Positions 25,545 through 34,610 of a stretch of 64,000 bases of DNA are shown in pieces. The notes beneath the pieces were generated by a model. That model saw only the letters and a program-made list of their open reading frames with translations. It made no database searches and was not told where the DNA came from. How positions within the stretch are numbered: the first letter of the stretch is position 1; every line of letters starts with the position of its first letter. Both the position numbers and the translations under genes were made by a program. The DNA is from JAJEFO01 sp965208685. GTDB lineage: Bacteria > Pseudomonadota > Alphaproteobacteria > Rhodobacterales > Rhodobacteraceae. Location of the stretch: contig CBDBPL010000007.1 of NCBI GenBank assembly GCA_965208685.1, forward strand, positions 62,001 to 126,000, read 5' to 3'.

Positions 25545-25976
25545 CCGGCGGCGGCCGAGCTCGAGGCGGCGCGTGACCTGATGGAAGCCGGTCGCTTCGA
25601 GGAGGCGCGTGCGGCGCTTTGGCCCGCCGCGCGGTCGGGCAACGCCGAGGCCGAGGAACTGATCGGCGTCATGTATGCCCTGGGGCTCGGCGTCGAGAAG
25701 GACGAGGTCCGGGCGTTCGAATGGTACCTGCGCGCGGCGATGAAGGGTCACGCCGGTGCGCAGTCCGGCGTTGGCTGGTACTACGAGGTCGGGACCGGTC
25801 TCGTCGCGCCCGATCTCGTGCGGGCCTACATGTGGTACGTCCTGAGCGCGATCGGCGGCGATCCCGACGCCGCCATCAGCCTCGAAGAGGTCCGGAAGAA
25901 GATGACTCAGGAACAGATCGATCACGCCCACGCGCTCGTGGACGACTACCGGGCCTGGCTCTACCCGTTTCGCTGA
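25464..25976 (+). CDS. Exported Sel1-repeat protein
   Basis: This protein has a signal peptide (hydrophobic core IGIVAALIWLGFG, cleavage after AAA) and two to three Sel1/TPR-like alpha-alpha repeats: EAEELIGVMYALGLGVEKDE, AQSGVGWYYEVGTG and a helix containing YMWYVLSAIGG. Such repeats mediate protein contacts in the periplasm or envelope. ATG 25464 has GAGGAAGAAGG just upstream; ATG 25479 would give a tidier signal peptide and is an alternative. It is divergent from, and overlaps the likely 5' end of, the peroxidase gene. No specific partner can be named. Confidence 0.8.
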   Translation: MEARRMFAGGRIRIGIVAALIWLGFGHPAAAELEAARDLMEAGRFEEARAALWPAARSGNAEAEELIGVMYALGLGVEKDEVRAFEWYLRAAMKGHAGAQSGVGWYYEVGTGLVAPDLVRAYMWYVLSAIGGDPDAAISLEEVRKKMTQEQIDHAHALVDDYRAWLYPFR

Positions 25977-26109
25977 ATTGGCCAGGGCATGTGCCATGCC
26001 CTTCAGAGATCCGGGCGTTGAACGACCGGCGGACCCGCGTTGGGTCCGGCGGCCGGATCCTCGCACCGGATCGGGGCGCTGCCGCGTGCGGCCGCCGGAA
26101 CCACAGCGG

Positions 26110-26811
26110 TCAGGCGGCACGCCCGACGGGCTTGGCGAAGCGCTTGAGATCGCCTGTCTCCGGGTTTCGGATCGGTTCGACCGAATACTGCGCGATGTAG
26201 GCGCGGCGCGGCTTGTCGGTCCTGTTGGGACCGGAGCGGTGGAGTGTCCTGCTCGAGAACGCGACCACCGTGCCTGCCGGGCAGACCATGGGTCGGCCGG
26301 GGTCGTCCCCGAAATAGCCGTTCAACTCCTTTGAATCCTCCTGCCATTCATGCTCGTCTATGCCCGGATCCGTTTCCAGGTCGCGGGGGAGGAGGTAGAC
26401 GCAGCCGTTCTCCTCGGTCGTGTCGTCAAGCGCGATCCAGACCGTGAGGTAGGGCTTGTGGTCGAAGCCGACATAGGCCGAGTCCTGGTGCCAGGCGAAG
26501 CTCGCGCCCTTCCCTGCGCCCTTGACCACGAACTGTTCGTTGAACAGCACAGAATCGGAGCCCAGGCAGGGACGCACGATCCGGTCGATCCTCTCGGACG
26601 TGACGAATTCGTCCAGCGAGGGGAAATCCGCGTGGCGATGTCGCAGGAACCGGCGCGCGTCGCCGAGACCGATGTTGTGAAGGCCCGCGCCCCCGTCCTG
26701 CGCCGGTTCCTCGAGCAACTTGTCGCAGACATCGCGAAGCATGCCGAGATCGTCGTCGGAAAGGGCGTTGGCGAACAAGAGATAGCCCTGGCGTTCAAAG
26801 GATTCGGACAT
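26110..26811 (-). CDS. Phytanoyl-CoA dioxygenase (PhyH) family protein
   Basis: This 233-residue non-haem Fe(II)/2-oxoglutarate-dependent oxygenase shows the iron-binding HxD in WHQDSAY, the distal histidine in TLHRSG and the 2-oxoglutarate arginine shortly after (NRTDKPRR). Family members hydroxylate lipids, osmolytes or small natural products. The substrate cannot be told from sequence. ATG 26811 follows GGGAG at eight bases. The gene stands alone between the Sel1 gene and TRAP operon 2. Confidence 0.88.
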   Translation of the reverse strand: MSESFERQGYLLFANALSDDDLGMLRDVCDKLLEEPAQDGGAGLHNIGLGDARRFLRHRHADFPSLDEFVTSERIDRIVRPCLGSDSVLFNEQFVVKGAGKGASFAWHQDSAYVGFDHKPYLTVWIALDDTTEENGCVYLLPRDLETDPGIDEHEWQEDSKELNGYFGDDPGRPMVCPAGTVVAFSSRTLHRSGPNRTDKPRRAYIAQYSVEPIRNPETGDLKRFAKPVGRAA

Positions 26812-27018
26812 CGTCAGGCTCCCGATTCTGGAAGTTGGCTTCCGCGCAACATAGCACATGTACCGCCTGCGCAATCACGGAATCGCCTGCCACGCAACTG
26901 AATTTCCCAGCTTTGGGCATGCGCAGCATCATCCGGAACCGAGATGCGCGATGCCGCACGGTTCCCGGACTCGCGAGCGGTTGCGCATCGCCGTGACGGC
27001 GCCGCTTGCGTGGCATTG

Positions 27019-27054
27019 AAGAAAAAAAGATGGTCGCCCCGGGAAGGGGCGACC
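27019..27054 (-). terminator. Intrinsic terminator of TRAP operon 2
   Basis: GGTCGCCCC (27032-27040) and GGGGCGACC (27046-27054) form a perfect nine-bp stem with a five-base loop. On the minus strand it is followed by ATCTTTTTTTC (27031-27021), a good U-run. It lies about 22 bases past the dctP stop at 27077. Confidence 0.92.
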
Positions 27055-27076
27055 GAACTTTCCTGGTGGCGAACGC

Positions 27077-28141
27077 CTACTGCGTGTCTGCCATCCGGAT
27101 CTTGTCGATTTCGGCCTCGACATCGGCAACGGCCGCGACAAGCGCGTCGTAGATGCGGGATCCGCCGTCCACGTTGGACTTGAACCAGTCATAGACCGGT
27201 GATGCGGCTTCCTTGAACATCGACTTCTCGCCGGGCGTCGGCACGTAGATGTCGCCGCCGCCGGCCTGGAAGTCCTGGTAGGCCTGGATCGACTTGCGCT
27301 TGGGGCTTGCGAACGTGGCTTGCTGGAGCGCGTAGAACCCGTCGGAAACGACGTTGCGCAGGGCCGGGTCAAGCGACATGAACCTGTCGTTGTTCATGAA
27401 CCAGAGCGCGCCCATGTAGGCGTGGCCGTCAAGGGTGACGTACTGCAAACCGGCATCCGGGAACTTCATGTTCATGATGTCGGTGATGCCGTTCTTGGAG
27501 CCCTCGACGACGCCGGTCTGGAACGACGTGAAGAGTTCCGGCCACGGAATCGGCGTCGGCGAAGCGCCGAGCGCCTTGACGAGCTCCTGCGGCAGGTCGG
27601 CGACGACCGTGCGGATCTTCAGCCCTTCCATGTCGGAAGGTTGCGTGACGCGCCGCTGGGTGTTGGCGAAGTTGCGCCAGCCGCCGGTGTTCCCGATTGT
27701 CATGAGCCGCACCGCGCCATCGGAAGTCTCGGCAACCATGTCTTGCATCGTCTGCACGAATGGAGATCCGTTCGCGAGCACCGCCTCGGCCACGCGGTCG
27801 TCGGACATCAGGTAGGGCAGGTCGAGGACCTGCACGAACGGGAAGATGTTGGCCGTGCCGCCCGAGGTCTGGATCACGATGTCGATGTTGCCGTCGGCAA
27901 CGCCGGCAAGGCATTCCGAACCGTTGGAGCAGAGCTGCGTGCCGATGAACAGCTCGACCTCGATGGCGCCGTTCGACGCCTGTTCGACGTAGTTCTTGAA
28001 GACCACGAGGCCGTCGTAGTCCTCGTCGTTCTCGTTCGAGTTGGCTGTGGCCCTCAGCTTGATGGTCTCGGCGGAGACCGCAATCGCCGAGCCAAGGCTC
28101 AGTGCCGCGGCAAGCGCGGCGATGGTCAGGTGTTTCAGCAT
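27077..28141 (-). CDS. dctP: TRAP transporter substrate-binding protein (DctP), operon 2
   Basis: This 354-residue periplasmic receptor has a signal peptide ending near residue 24 (VSA-ET). The DctP core includes GLKIRTV with the ligand-binding arginine and WPELFTSFQTGVVEGSKN. It differs strongly from the first DctP, so the two systems probably take different substrates. An AGGAGGTAAG ribosome site sits just before ATG 28141. Gene order in this operon is dctQ-dctM-dctP, the reverse of operon 1, and the gene is followed by a strong terminator. Confidence 0.94.
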   Translation of the reverse strand: MLKHLTIAALAAALSLGSAIAVSAETIKLRATANSNENDEDYDGLVVFKNYVEQASNGAIEVELFIGTQLCSNGSECLAGVADGNIDIVIQTSGGTANIFPFVQVLDLPYLMSDDRVAEAVLANGSPFVQTMQDMVAETSDGAVRLMTIGNTGGWRNFANTQRRVTQPSDMEGLKIRTVVADLPQELVKALGASPTPIPWPELFTSFQTGVVEGSKNGITDIMNMKFPDAGLQYVTLDGHAYMGALWFMNNDRFMSLDPALRNVVSDGFYALQQATFASPKRKSIQAYQDFQAGGGDIYVPTPGEKSMFKEAASPVYDWFKSNVDGGSRIYDALVAAVADVEAEIDKIRMADTQ

Positions 28142-28176
28142 TTTCTTACCTCCTTGGGACTTGCTGACTATGATGC

Positions 28177-28235
28177 CATTGGACGAGTCCGGTCAACCGT
28201 GCGCTCGTCATTGGACGAACCCGGTCAACCGTGGG
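28177..28235. repeat. 32-bp-spaced direct repeat of the dctM 3' end
   Basis: The end of dctM (CATTGGACGAACCCGG... at 28209-28235) is repeated almost exactly at 28177-28203, 24 of 27 bases identical. The copy repeats the last codons and stop region of dctM on the minus strand. It is a small tandem duplication in the dctM-dctP gap. Confidence 0.75.
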
Positions 28236-29683
28236 ACCGTCATGGAAATCGCCGGAATGTAGGTTATCAGGAAGATGACCACGATCTCGATGGCGAGGAA
28301 TGGCAGTATTGACCTCGCGATGGTCTCGACGCGCTCGCCGGAGACGGACGAGGCCACGAACAGGACGAGGCCCATTGGCGGCGTCGCGAGGCCGACTGTC
28401 AGGTTGACGCTCATGATGATCGCGAAGTGCACCGGATGCACGCCGAGGTCAACGAAGACCGGCGCGAGGATGGGTCCGAGAATGATGATCGCCGGGCCCG
28501 CATCCAGAAACATGCCCACGACGAAGAGAAGCAGGTTGATCAGGAACAGCAGGATAAGCGGATTCTCGGAAAGGCCGAGGATGAAGTCGGCGAGGATCTG
28601 CGGTGCATAGCTCAGCGACACCACCGTCTTGAACGCCAGCGCGGCACCGACGAGAAGCAGGATGACGGCGCTGGTCGTCGCGGCGCGCGCCAATACGTCC
28701 GGCAGGTCCCGGACCGTCATCGTGCGCAGGATCAGGAACGCCACGATCACCGCATACGCCACCGCGACGGCGGCGGCTTCGGTCGGCGTGAAGACGCCTG
28801 CGAGGATTCCGCCCAGGATCAGGATCGGCGTCTGCATCGGCACGACGGCGCGCTTGCAGACCATGCGGAAGTCGTTGGACACGGCACGTCGCAGCCCGAG
28901 CATGAACCCGTGCGCGACCAGGAAGCCGGCGCCGAATGCCAGCCATTCGGCAAGGGCGGTCGGCGCTTCGCCGAGGGGCACGAGCTGGGCAAGGAGCCAG
29001 CCGATGTTGAGGCGGACGATGACGAAGGAGAACCAGTATTCCATGCGCCCGAGCTCGACGCCGGTCGTCACGACGCGTCTCGCGGGCGGAAGTTCGTAGC
29101 GGTCGGCAACGGCCCGGACCATGAACATCAGCCCGACGCCCACGAGGATGCCGGGCACGATGCCGGCGAGGAAGAGGGCGGCCACGGATTCGCCCATCAC
29201 GTAGGCATAGATGATCATGATGCCCGAAGGCGGGATGATCGGGCCGATGACCGACGAGGCGGCGGTGATCGCGGCGGCGAAGCGGCGGGTGTAGCCCTCC
29301 TTTTCCATTGCCGGGATCAGCATGGAGCCGAGCGCCGAGGTGTCCGCCACGGCCGAACCGGAAAGACCCGCGAACATGATGGAGGACAGGATGTTGACCT
29401 GCGCGAGGCCGCCCCGGAGATGCCCGATGAGGGCCTGCGAGAACTCGACGATCCTGATGGTGATGCCGCCCCGGTTCATGAGTTCCCCGGCCAGCATGAA
29501 GAACGGGATGGCCATGAGCGGGAAGCTGTCCATGCCGTTGTAGACGTTGCGGTAGAGCAGCGTGATGTCCTTTTCCTGCCCTGCGAGCCAGAGCAGGATG
29601 CCTGGCGCGGCGATCAGCCCGAAGAAGACCGGAAGCCCGATCGCCAGGAACAGCAGGAAGGCAGGGAGGAACCAGATCAGCAT
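28208..29683 (-). CDS. dctM: TRAP transporter large permease (DctM), operon 2
   Basis: This 491-residue DctM has SGSAVADTSALGSMLIP, IIPPSGIMIIYAYV and FTPTEAAAVAVAYA, all diagnostic of the large subunit. It is about 60 residues longer than usual. The extra part lies between residues 200 and 275, with two added hydrophobic segments (MEYWFSFVIVRLNIGWLLAQ; an AFGAGFLVAHGFMLGLRR stretch). This expanded form occurs in some TRAP subfamilies. The start lies nine bases after the dctQ stop. The stop is followed by a duplicated copy of its own last codons. Confidence 0.93.
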   Translation of the reverse strand: MLIWFLPAFLLFLAIGLPVFFGLIAAPGILLWLAGQEKDITLLYRNVYNGMDSFPLMAIPFFMLAGELMNRGGITIRIVEFSQALIGHLRGGLAQVNILSSIMFAGLSGSAVADTSALGSMLIPAMEKEGYTRRFAAAITAASSVIGPIIPPSGIMIIYAYVMGESVAALFLAGIVPGILVGVGLMFMVRAVADRYELPPARRVVTTGVELGRMEYWFSFVIVRLNIGWLLAQLVPLGEAPTALAEWLAFGAGFLVAHGFMLGLRRAVSNDFRMVCKRAVVPMQTPILILGGILAGVFTPTEAAAVAVAYAVIVAFLILRTMTVRDLPDVLARAATTSAVILLLVGAALAFKTVVSLSYAPQILADFILGLSENPLILLFLINLLLFVVGMFLDAGPAIIILGPILAPVFVDLGVHPVHFAIIMSVNLTVGLATPPMGLVLFVASSVSGERVETIARSILPFLAIEIVVIFLITYIPAISMTVPRLTGFVQ

Positions 29684-29691
29684 GCCGCGCC

Positions 29692-30279
29692 CTATTCAGC
29701 CATGATCTCGTCTTCGGGCGGCCCGAGGTCGGCCAGGTCGTCCCGGCCGCCCAGGACCGTGATGAGCGAGCGAAGGAACAGCTCCACGTTCACCAGGAAC
29801 AGCAGGACGACGCCGACGAAGAACGACATCATCATCCACTGGCGCGGCACCTTCACCCACTCCAGGTCCAGGTTGACGTAGTAGAGCGACGCCGTCTTGG
29901 CGCGTGACATGAAGCCCGTGACCTCGCTCAGACCGATGTCGATGCCCCAGCCAAGAACGACTCCGGCGATGGCAAGAAGGACAAGTGAGAGCAGGGCGGC
30001 GGCACGTTCGGGAAGGGCACGAACCAGCATGTCGATCGCGACGAACCCGCCCCTGCGATAGGCCAGTGGCGCGATCAAGCCGGTCATCCAGAGCATGGCG
30101 AAGCGCGCGGCCTCGTCGGGCCAGGGCAGGGGGTTGTTCAGAACGTAGCGGAAGAAGACCTGGATCAGGATGGCGACGACCATCAGCGTGATCGCGACGA
30201 TCGCGACGGCCCGGCCGAGTTGCAGCACGATCCCGTTGAATGTCTGAAACGGAATCAAAAGCCAGTGCAGCAGCTTCAT
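29692..30279 (-). CDS. dctQ: TRAP transporter small permease (DctQ), operon 2
   Basis: This 195-residue small TRAP subunit has four hydrophobic segments and the family motif PWPDEAARFAMLW after the first pair. It helps hold the binding protein against DctM. ATG 30279 is preceded by GGGGAG at seven bases; the longer frame upstream is not homologous. It is the first gene of the operon and likely reads from a promoter in the 310-base gap before the RecD-like gene, where an inverted repeat lies at 30376-30409. Confidence 0.92.
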   Translation of the reverse strand: MKLLHWLLIPFQTFNGIVLQLGRAVAIVAITLMVVAILIQVFFRYVLNNPLPWPDEAARFAMLWMTGLIAPLAYRRGGFVAIDMLVRALPERAAALLSLVLLAIAGVVLGWGIDIGLSEVTGFMSRAKTASLYYVNLDLEWVKVPRQWMMMSFFVGVVLLFLVNVELFLRSLITVLGGRDDLADLGPPEDEIMAE

Positions 30280-30375
30280 TCCGGGCTCCCCACTGCCGCC
30301 CGTCCGGCATCGAGGCTCCGGGTCGGACTGCTCCGGGAACCTGGCCGCTGCGACCGGAAGCGTTCCGTCAGGCAC

Positions 30376-30409
30376 TGTGCCAGATCATTCATTGTACCTT
30401 GCTGGCACA
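30376..30409. promoter_or_regulatory. Inverted repeat upstream of TRAP operon 2
   Basis: TGTGCCAG (30376-30383) and CTGGCACA (30402-30409) are perfect complements 18 bases apart. The pair lies about 100 bases upstream of dctQ and 180 upstream of the helicase gene. It could be a repressor site for the transporter. No regulator gene is adjacent. The rest of the 30280-30588 gap shows nothing else. Confidence 0.4.
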
Positions 30410-30588
30410 ATTGCACGGGACCATCAAGGGAACGTGCGCGCGGAGAGCAGCGATTCCCGGGGCACGTATCTCGCGCCATGACCGGATCGCGGCAAGGGGT
30501 CACGCAATCCGGCGTCTTGCAGCCGGCTGCACGGACCACGTCGCCTGCCTCTGGCAAACCCTTGGCTCCCGGGGTAGTCACGCATCCC

Positions 30589-32118
30589 ATGTCGCTGCCG
30601 GTAGCAGAGTTTTCCGAGGACCAGGCCGAGGCCTTTGACCGCATCGCCGAGGTGATGCTGGCTGCCGGCGTCAACATGGAGAAGGCGGTCACGAAGCGAC
30701 GCCGGCGCGGCAAACGGAACGTGGTGGCCGTGATCGGCAAGGCGGGATCGGGCAAGACGCTGCTGCTGGCGCGTCTTGCCGAATCCCTTTCGGACGCCGG
30801 AGTGGAGACCGTCGGCGGCGACTACGAGGGACGGCGGGCAAGGAAGGCGCGCTCGCTTGCCATTCTCGCGCCGACGAACAAGGCGGCGAGCGTCCTGCGG
30901 TCGCACGACGTGCCGGCAACGACGATTCATCGCATTCTCTACACGCCGGTCTACGACCCGGAATACGAGAAGATCGCCGAGTGGCTGGCGGGCCGTCGCA
31001 AGAAACCCAAGGTCGACGGGGTGAGCGAGGAGGCACTGGACCGGGCGGAGGCGTTCTACGGGAAGCAGCCCTCGATTCCGGGCGCGCTGGCCGTCGCGGG
31101 CGTGAAGGGGTCGGACTTCATCAAGGGCTGGCAGCGACGCGACGACCCGCTTGACATCGGGTTCGTGGACGAGGCGTCCATGCTTGACGCCGAGCAGTTC
31201 AAGGACCTGCAGGAGATATTCCAGACGCTCGTGATGTTCGGCGATCCGGCCCAGCTTGCGCCCGTCAACCAGTCAGGCGAGATGGTCTTTGACTCGCTCC
31301 CCCAGCCCCGGAAACTCTCTCTCAGCCGCATCCATCGCCAGGACGTGGACAATCCCGTGCTCGAACTGGCCCATGCCCTGGGCGACGAGGACCTGACCTT
31401 CCAGGGATTCGAGCGGATGGTCGAGGAGGTTGCCAGCAACGACGACCGGGTCGTGGTCGCCTCCCGTGTGGATGCCACGCTGATGGCGCGGTCTCCCGTG
31501 CTCGTCTGGAGAAACGCGACGAGGGTCCGCCTGATACAGGCGTTCCGCACCGCCCACGAAGCACCGCCGGACAGGCTGCTTTCCGGCGAGCCCCTGATAT
31601 GCGACGGGATCGAGTTGCCGTTCCGGCATCGGATGAAGCGGCTCGATCTGGAGGCCAGAGGCCTGATCAAGGGCGCCCAGACGATCTTCCTCGGCCCTGG
31701 CGGCCGCTCCGGGTTTGCGCGCATGCACGTGATCGGGGCGGCGGAGCCCCTTGTTTCCGCGGCATCGATCATCAAGATCGAGATGCCGGATCAAGTCGAG
31801 CCGAAGATTCTCTCGGCGGCGCAGATGGGCGCCACGTTCCTGCATGGCGCGGCGGTGACGATTCACAAGGCGCAGGGGTCGCAATGGAAAGACGTGCAGG
31901 TCTTCGCACCCGATCTCTACGCGGCGTATCGCTCCGAGCGAATGGAAGCCGGCATTCCGCTCTGGAAGCGTTTGGCCTACGTGGCGATCACGAGGGCGGA
32001 GGAGCGGCTGCACTGGGTGAGGCGCAACAGGCTGGGAAGGCCTGCAGTTCCCCTTGCAACGAGCGATCTGGAGAAGCGGGCGGTGCCGCTCGCGCTGTCG
32101 GCGGAGGAGGAGGCATGA
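30589..32118 (+). CDS. RecD-like ATP-dependent DNA helicase
   Basis: This 509-residue superfamily 1 helicase has Walker A GKAGSGKT, Walker B VDEASM, a GDPAQLAPV motif, IHRQ, and the C-terminal HGAAVTIHKAQGSQW and YVAITRAEERL. The family, common in Rhodobacteraceae, carries recognisable blocks such as LAILAPTNKAASVLR and TTIHRILYTPVYDPEYE. It probably takes part in repair or replication; the exact role is unknown. I place the start at ATG 30589; an in-frame ATG at 30478 would add 37 non-conserved residues. The stop overlaps the next start as ATGA. Confidence 0.92.
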   Translation: MSLPVAEFSEDQAEAFDRIAEVMLAAGVNMEKAVTKRRRRGKRNVVAVIGKAGSGKTLLLARLAESLSDAGVETVGGDYEGRRARKARSLAILAPTNKAASVLRSHDVPATTIHRILYTPVYDPEYEKIAEWLAGRRKKPKVDGVSEEALDRAEAFYGKQPSIPGALAVAGVKGSDFIKGWQRRDDPLDIGFVDEASMLDAEQFKDLQEIFQTLVMFGDPAQLAPVNQSGEMVFDSLPQPRKLSLSRIHRQDVDNPVLELAHALGDEDLTFQGFERMVEEVASNDDRVVVASRVDATLMARSPVLVWRNATRVRLIQAFRTAHEAPPDRLLSGEPLICDGIELPFRHRMKRLDLEARGLIKGAQTIFLGPGGRSGFARMHVIGAAEPLVSAASIIKIEMPDQVEPKILSAAQMGATFLHGAAVTIHKAQGSQWKDVQVFAPDLYAAYRSERMEAGIPLWKRLAYVAITRAEERLHWVRRNRLGRPAVPLATSDLEKRAVPLALSAEEEA

Positions 32119-32852
32119 ACAGGACCATCATCATCACCGGCGCAAGCCAGGGAATCGGCAAGGCAACGGCCGAGACGTTCCTGGAAGCGGGCTGGACCGT
32201 GGGCTGCCTGGCACGAAGCGCCGACAAGCTGGCCCGGCTATGCGACGGCCGGAACGAAGCGGTGCCGCTTGCTGCGGACGTCACCCACAGCGGTGCGGTT
32301 GACGCCGCCTTTGCCGAACTTGCGGAAAGGACGGGCCGGATCGATGCATTGTTCAACAACGCTGGCCGAGGCAGCCCTGCCGTTCCGATCGACGAGATTG
32401 ACGATGCGACCTGGGAGAGCGTGCTCGCCGTGAACCTGACCGGGATGTTCAATTGCGCCCGCGCCGCGTTCAGGCACATGCGCGCCCAGTCTCCCCATGG
32501 CGGACGCATCGTCAACAACGGCTCCGTCTCGGCCTACGTGCCGCGCTGGCGATCGGTGCCGTACACGGCCACCAAGCACGCGGTTACGGGACTGACGCGA
32601 AGCCTGTCCCTGGACGGGCGCAAGTTCGACATTGCCTGCGGACAGATCGACATAGGGAACGCGCTGACCGAGATGACCGAGGACATGGCGGCGGGTCGTC
32701 CCCAGGCGGACGGTTCCCTGCAGCCGGAACCGACGATGGACGTCGGCCACGTCGCGCGGTCGGTTCTGCACATGTGCGAACTGCCGCTTGGCGCGAACGT
32801 CCAGTTCATGACGGTGATGGCGACCAAGATGCCCTATGTCGGTCGCGGTTGA
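32115..32852 (+). CDS. Short-chain dehydrogenase/reductase
   Basis: This 245-residue SDR has the nucleotide-binding GASQGIG, NNAG, catalytic Ser in NGSVSAY and YTATKHA (Tyr-x-x-x-Lys). The usual NAG block is intact. Its start overlaps the RecD-like stop, so the two are translationally coupled, although no shared function is obvious. An SDR beside this helicase is probably a chance operon. The substrate is unknown; the C-terminal NVQFMTVMATKMPYVGRG resembles SDRs annotated generically. Confidence 0.9.
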   Translation: MNRTIIITGASQGIGKATAETFLEAGWTVGCLARSADKLARLCDGRNEAVPLAADVTHSGAVDAAFAELAERTGRIDALFNNAGRGSPAVPIDEIDDATWESVLAVNLTGMFNCARAAFRHMRAQSPHGGRIVNNGSVSAYVPRWRSVPYTATKHAVTGLTRSLSLDGRKFDIACGQIDIGNALTEMTEDMAAGRPQADGSLQPEPTMDVGHVARSVLHMCELPLGANVQFMTVMATKMPYVGRG

Positions 32853-32943
32853 GCAGCGTTCCGTCCCGGCGGCCATTGGCCGGGCTCGCGGTCGGTGCGC
32901 CCTGTCGGCCCGCGGATGATCCCCGACGAAGAGTGCGTGAAGC

Positions 32944-33693
32944 TCACGTTCGGAAGACGCGGAAGGCTGCGGAGGCGCCCCAGCCCGCCATGATGGCGAT
33001 GGCCAGCGACATGATCCCGTAGATCAGCGGATTCTCGCGCGAGAGCCTGAACAGGAACCGCTCCAGTCCGACCTTCCGGACGTCGATCGCTGTTTCGAAC
33101 ATGTCGACGACCTGTCCCTTCCGGGTCAGGAAGAACCGTGCGCGGTAGTCGCCCTCGTGGAGATTCGCGGGCAGGCGCACCGACGTCGAAAACAGGGTCT
33201 GCTGCTCGAACTTGATCGTTCCGATCCTGGACTGGTAGAGGTCCTGGCCGGCGCGGATGCGGATCAGCGCTTCGGTGAAGTCCTCGGAGCCAGCGATCGT
33301 CGCGCCGACCGACCGGATCGCCCGCGGCGTCGAGATGTCATGGCGAAGATCCTCGACGTCGCTGATGACCGCGTTCCAGGGCGCCGACGTGGCGACCGCG
33401 TAGAAGCTCGGCGCGCTGTCAACATCCACGGAATCGGCGTTGACCCAGATCCCGAAACGGCGGGCCTTCCGGCGGACCGTGACCGGTTCCGACGGTCCCT
33501 CGACCGTGATCAGGATCTGCAACGGATCCTCGGCAGGGATGGGGGTCTCGCGCCTCACTGCACCGAAGATCAGGATTTCCGATCCGTCAAAGTCGGTGGT
33601 GATCGAGATGCGGCTCTGGCTCAGGTCCGCGACGACCCTCTCGGCGCTGAGCGGGGCCGCGAGGAGACAGAGGACGAGGGCGGGGCGCAGCAT
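32944..33693 (-). CDS. TIGR02186 family membrane-anchored protein
   Basis: This 249-residue protein has a signal peptide (ALVLCLLAAPLSA), a long beta-rich exported region and one transmembrane helix near the C-terminus (LIYGIMSLAIAIMAGWGASA). This matches the alphaproteobacterial TIGR02186 family of unknown function, which regularly follows a TauE/SafE exporter. The start overlaps the upstream stop as TGATG. The domain probably sits in the periplasm next to the exporter. An activity for it has not, to my knowledge, been defined. Confidence 0.85.
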   Translation of the reverse strand: MLRPALVLCLLAAPLSAERVVADLSQSRISITTDFDGSEILIFGAVRRETPIPAEDPLQILITVEGPSEPVTVRRKARRFGIWVNADSVDVDSAPSFYAVATSAPWNAVISDVEDLRHDISTPRAIRSVGATIAGSEDFTEALIRIRAGQDLYQSRIGTIKFEQQTLFSTSVRLPANLHEGDYRARFFLTRKGQVVDMFETAIDVRKVGLERFLFRLSRENPLIYGIMSLAIAIMAGWGASAAFRVFRT

Positions 33694-34610
33694 CAGTGGC
33701 CCGCTCCGGCCCCGAGTGAGTAGATCTCGGAAGGCTCGACGAGAAGGTCCAGCGCGAGCCTGCCGCAAACGGCAAGCACGATGAGGGAGAGCAGGATGCG
33801 AAGCTGTTCGGCCTGGAGCCTCGCGCCGATTCGCGTGCCCACCTGCGCGCCGACCACGCCTCCCACCAGAAGAAGGACGGCGAGGACGACGTCTACCGTG
33901 TAGTTGGTGGTCGCATGGAGGAGCGTCGTGAAGCCCGTGACGAACATGATCTGGAACAGGGAGGTGCCGACCACGACCTTTGTCGGCATGCCCAGGACGT
34001 AGATCATCGCGGGAACCATGATGAAGCCGCCGCCAACGCCCATGATGGCGGCCAGGACGCCGACAAGAATTCCCACCGCGACCGGCGGAATGACGGAGAT
34101 GTAGATTCCGGACGTGCGAAACTTCACCTTGAACGGCAGTGCGTTGACGAGCTGGCTCTTCCTGGATCGCTGCGCGGGGCGTCCCGTTCGGCTTCTCCGG
34201 ATCGCCTTCAGGCTCTCGACAAGCATGAGCCCGCCGATGGTTCCCAGGAAGGCGACGTAGCACAGGCGCACGAGGAGCTCGACCTGGCCGATGGCCTTCA
34301 ATGCATTGAATATCTGGACGCCAAGGGCCGCACCCGCGAGCCCGCCGGCGAGGAGGACGACACCCATCTTCAGGTCGACGGTCCGCCGTTTCAGGTGCGC
34401 GAGTGCACCCGAGAATGAGGAGGCAACGATCTGGTTGGCTTCGGTCGCCACCGCGACGGCCGGGGGAATGCCGATGAAGAAGAGGAGCGGCGTCATCAAG
34501 AACCCGCCGCCGACACCGAACATTCCGGAAAGGACTCCCACGAAGCCGCCGAGCCCGAGCAGCAGAAAGGCGTCAACCGACACTTCGGCGATGGGAAGGT
34601 AGATGTGCAT
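33693..34610 (-). CDS. TauE/SafE family sulfite/anion exporter
   Basis: This is a 305-residue polytopic membrane protein of the TauE/SafE family (PF01925), which exports sulfite, sulfoacetate or related anions. It has the two repeated halves, each opening with the characteristic G(V/F)G...GGGFLMTPLL and MGVGGGFIMVPAM motifs. ATG 34610 fits homology; a TTG at 34646 is possible. It is coupled to the TIGR02186 gene by a one-base overlap. The pair is commonly seen in sulfur-oxidising or cysteine-related loci, but nothing nearby fixes the substrate. Confidence 0.9.
   Translation of the reverse strand: MHIYLPIAEVSVDAFLLLGLGGFVGVLSGMFGVGGGFLMTPLLFFIGIPPAVAVATEANQIVASSFSGALAHLKRRTVDLKMGVVLLAGGLAGAALGVQIFNALKAIGQVELLVRLCYVAFLGTIGGLMLVESLKAIRRSRTGRPAQRSRKSQLVNALPFKVKFRTSGIYISVIPPVAVGILVGVLAAIMGVGGGFIMVPAMIYVLGMPTKVVVGTSLFQIMFVTGFTTLLHATTNYTVDVVLAVLLLVGGVVGAQVGTRIGARLQAEQLRILLSLIVLAVCGRLALDLLVEPSEIYSLGAGAGH

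Noticed and set aside
25545..26120. Longer N-terminus for the dihaem peroxidase (up to 192 more residues)
   Set aside because: The extra part is antisense to the Sel1 gene and not protein-like; the export signal begins near 25490.
28427..29881. 484-residue plus-strand frame opposite dctM of operon 2
   Set aside because: His/Asp/Arg-rich antisense shadow of a well-defined membrane protein.
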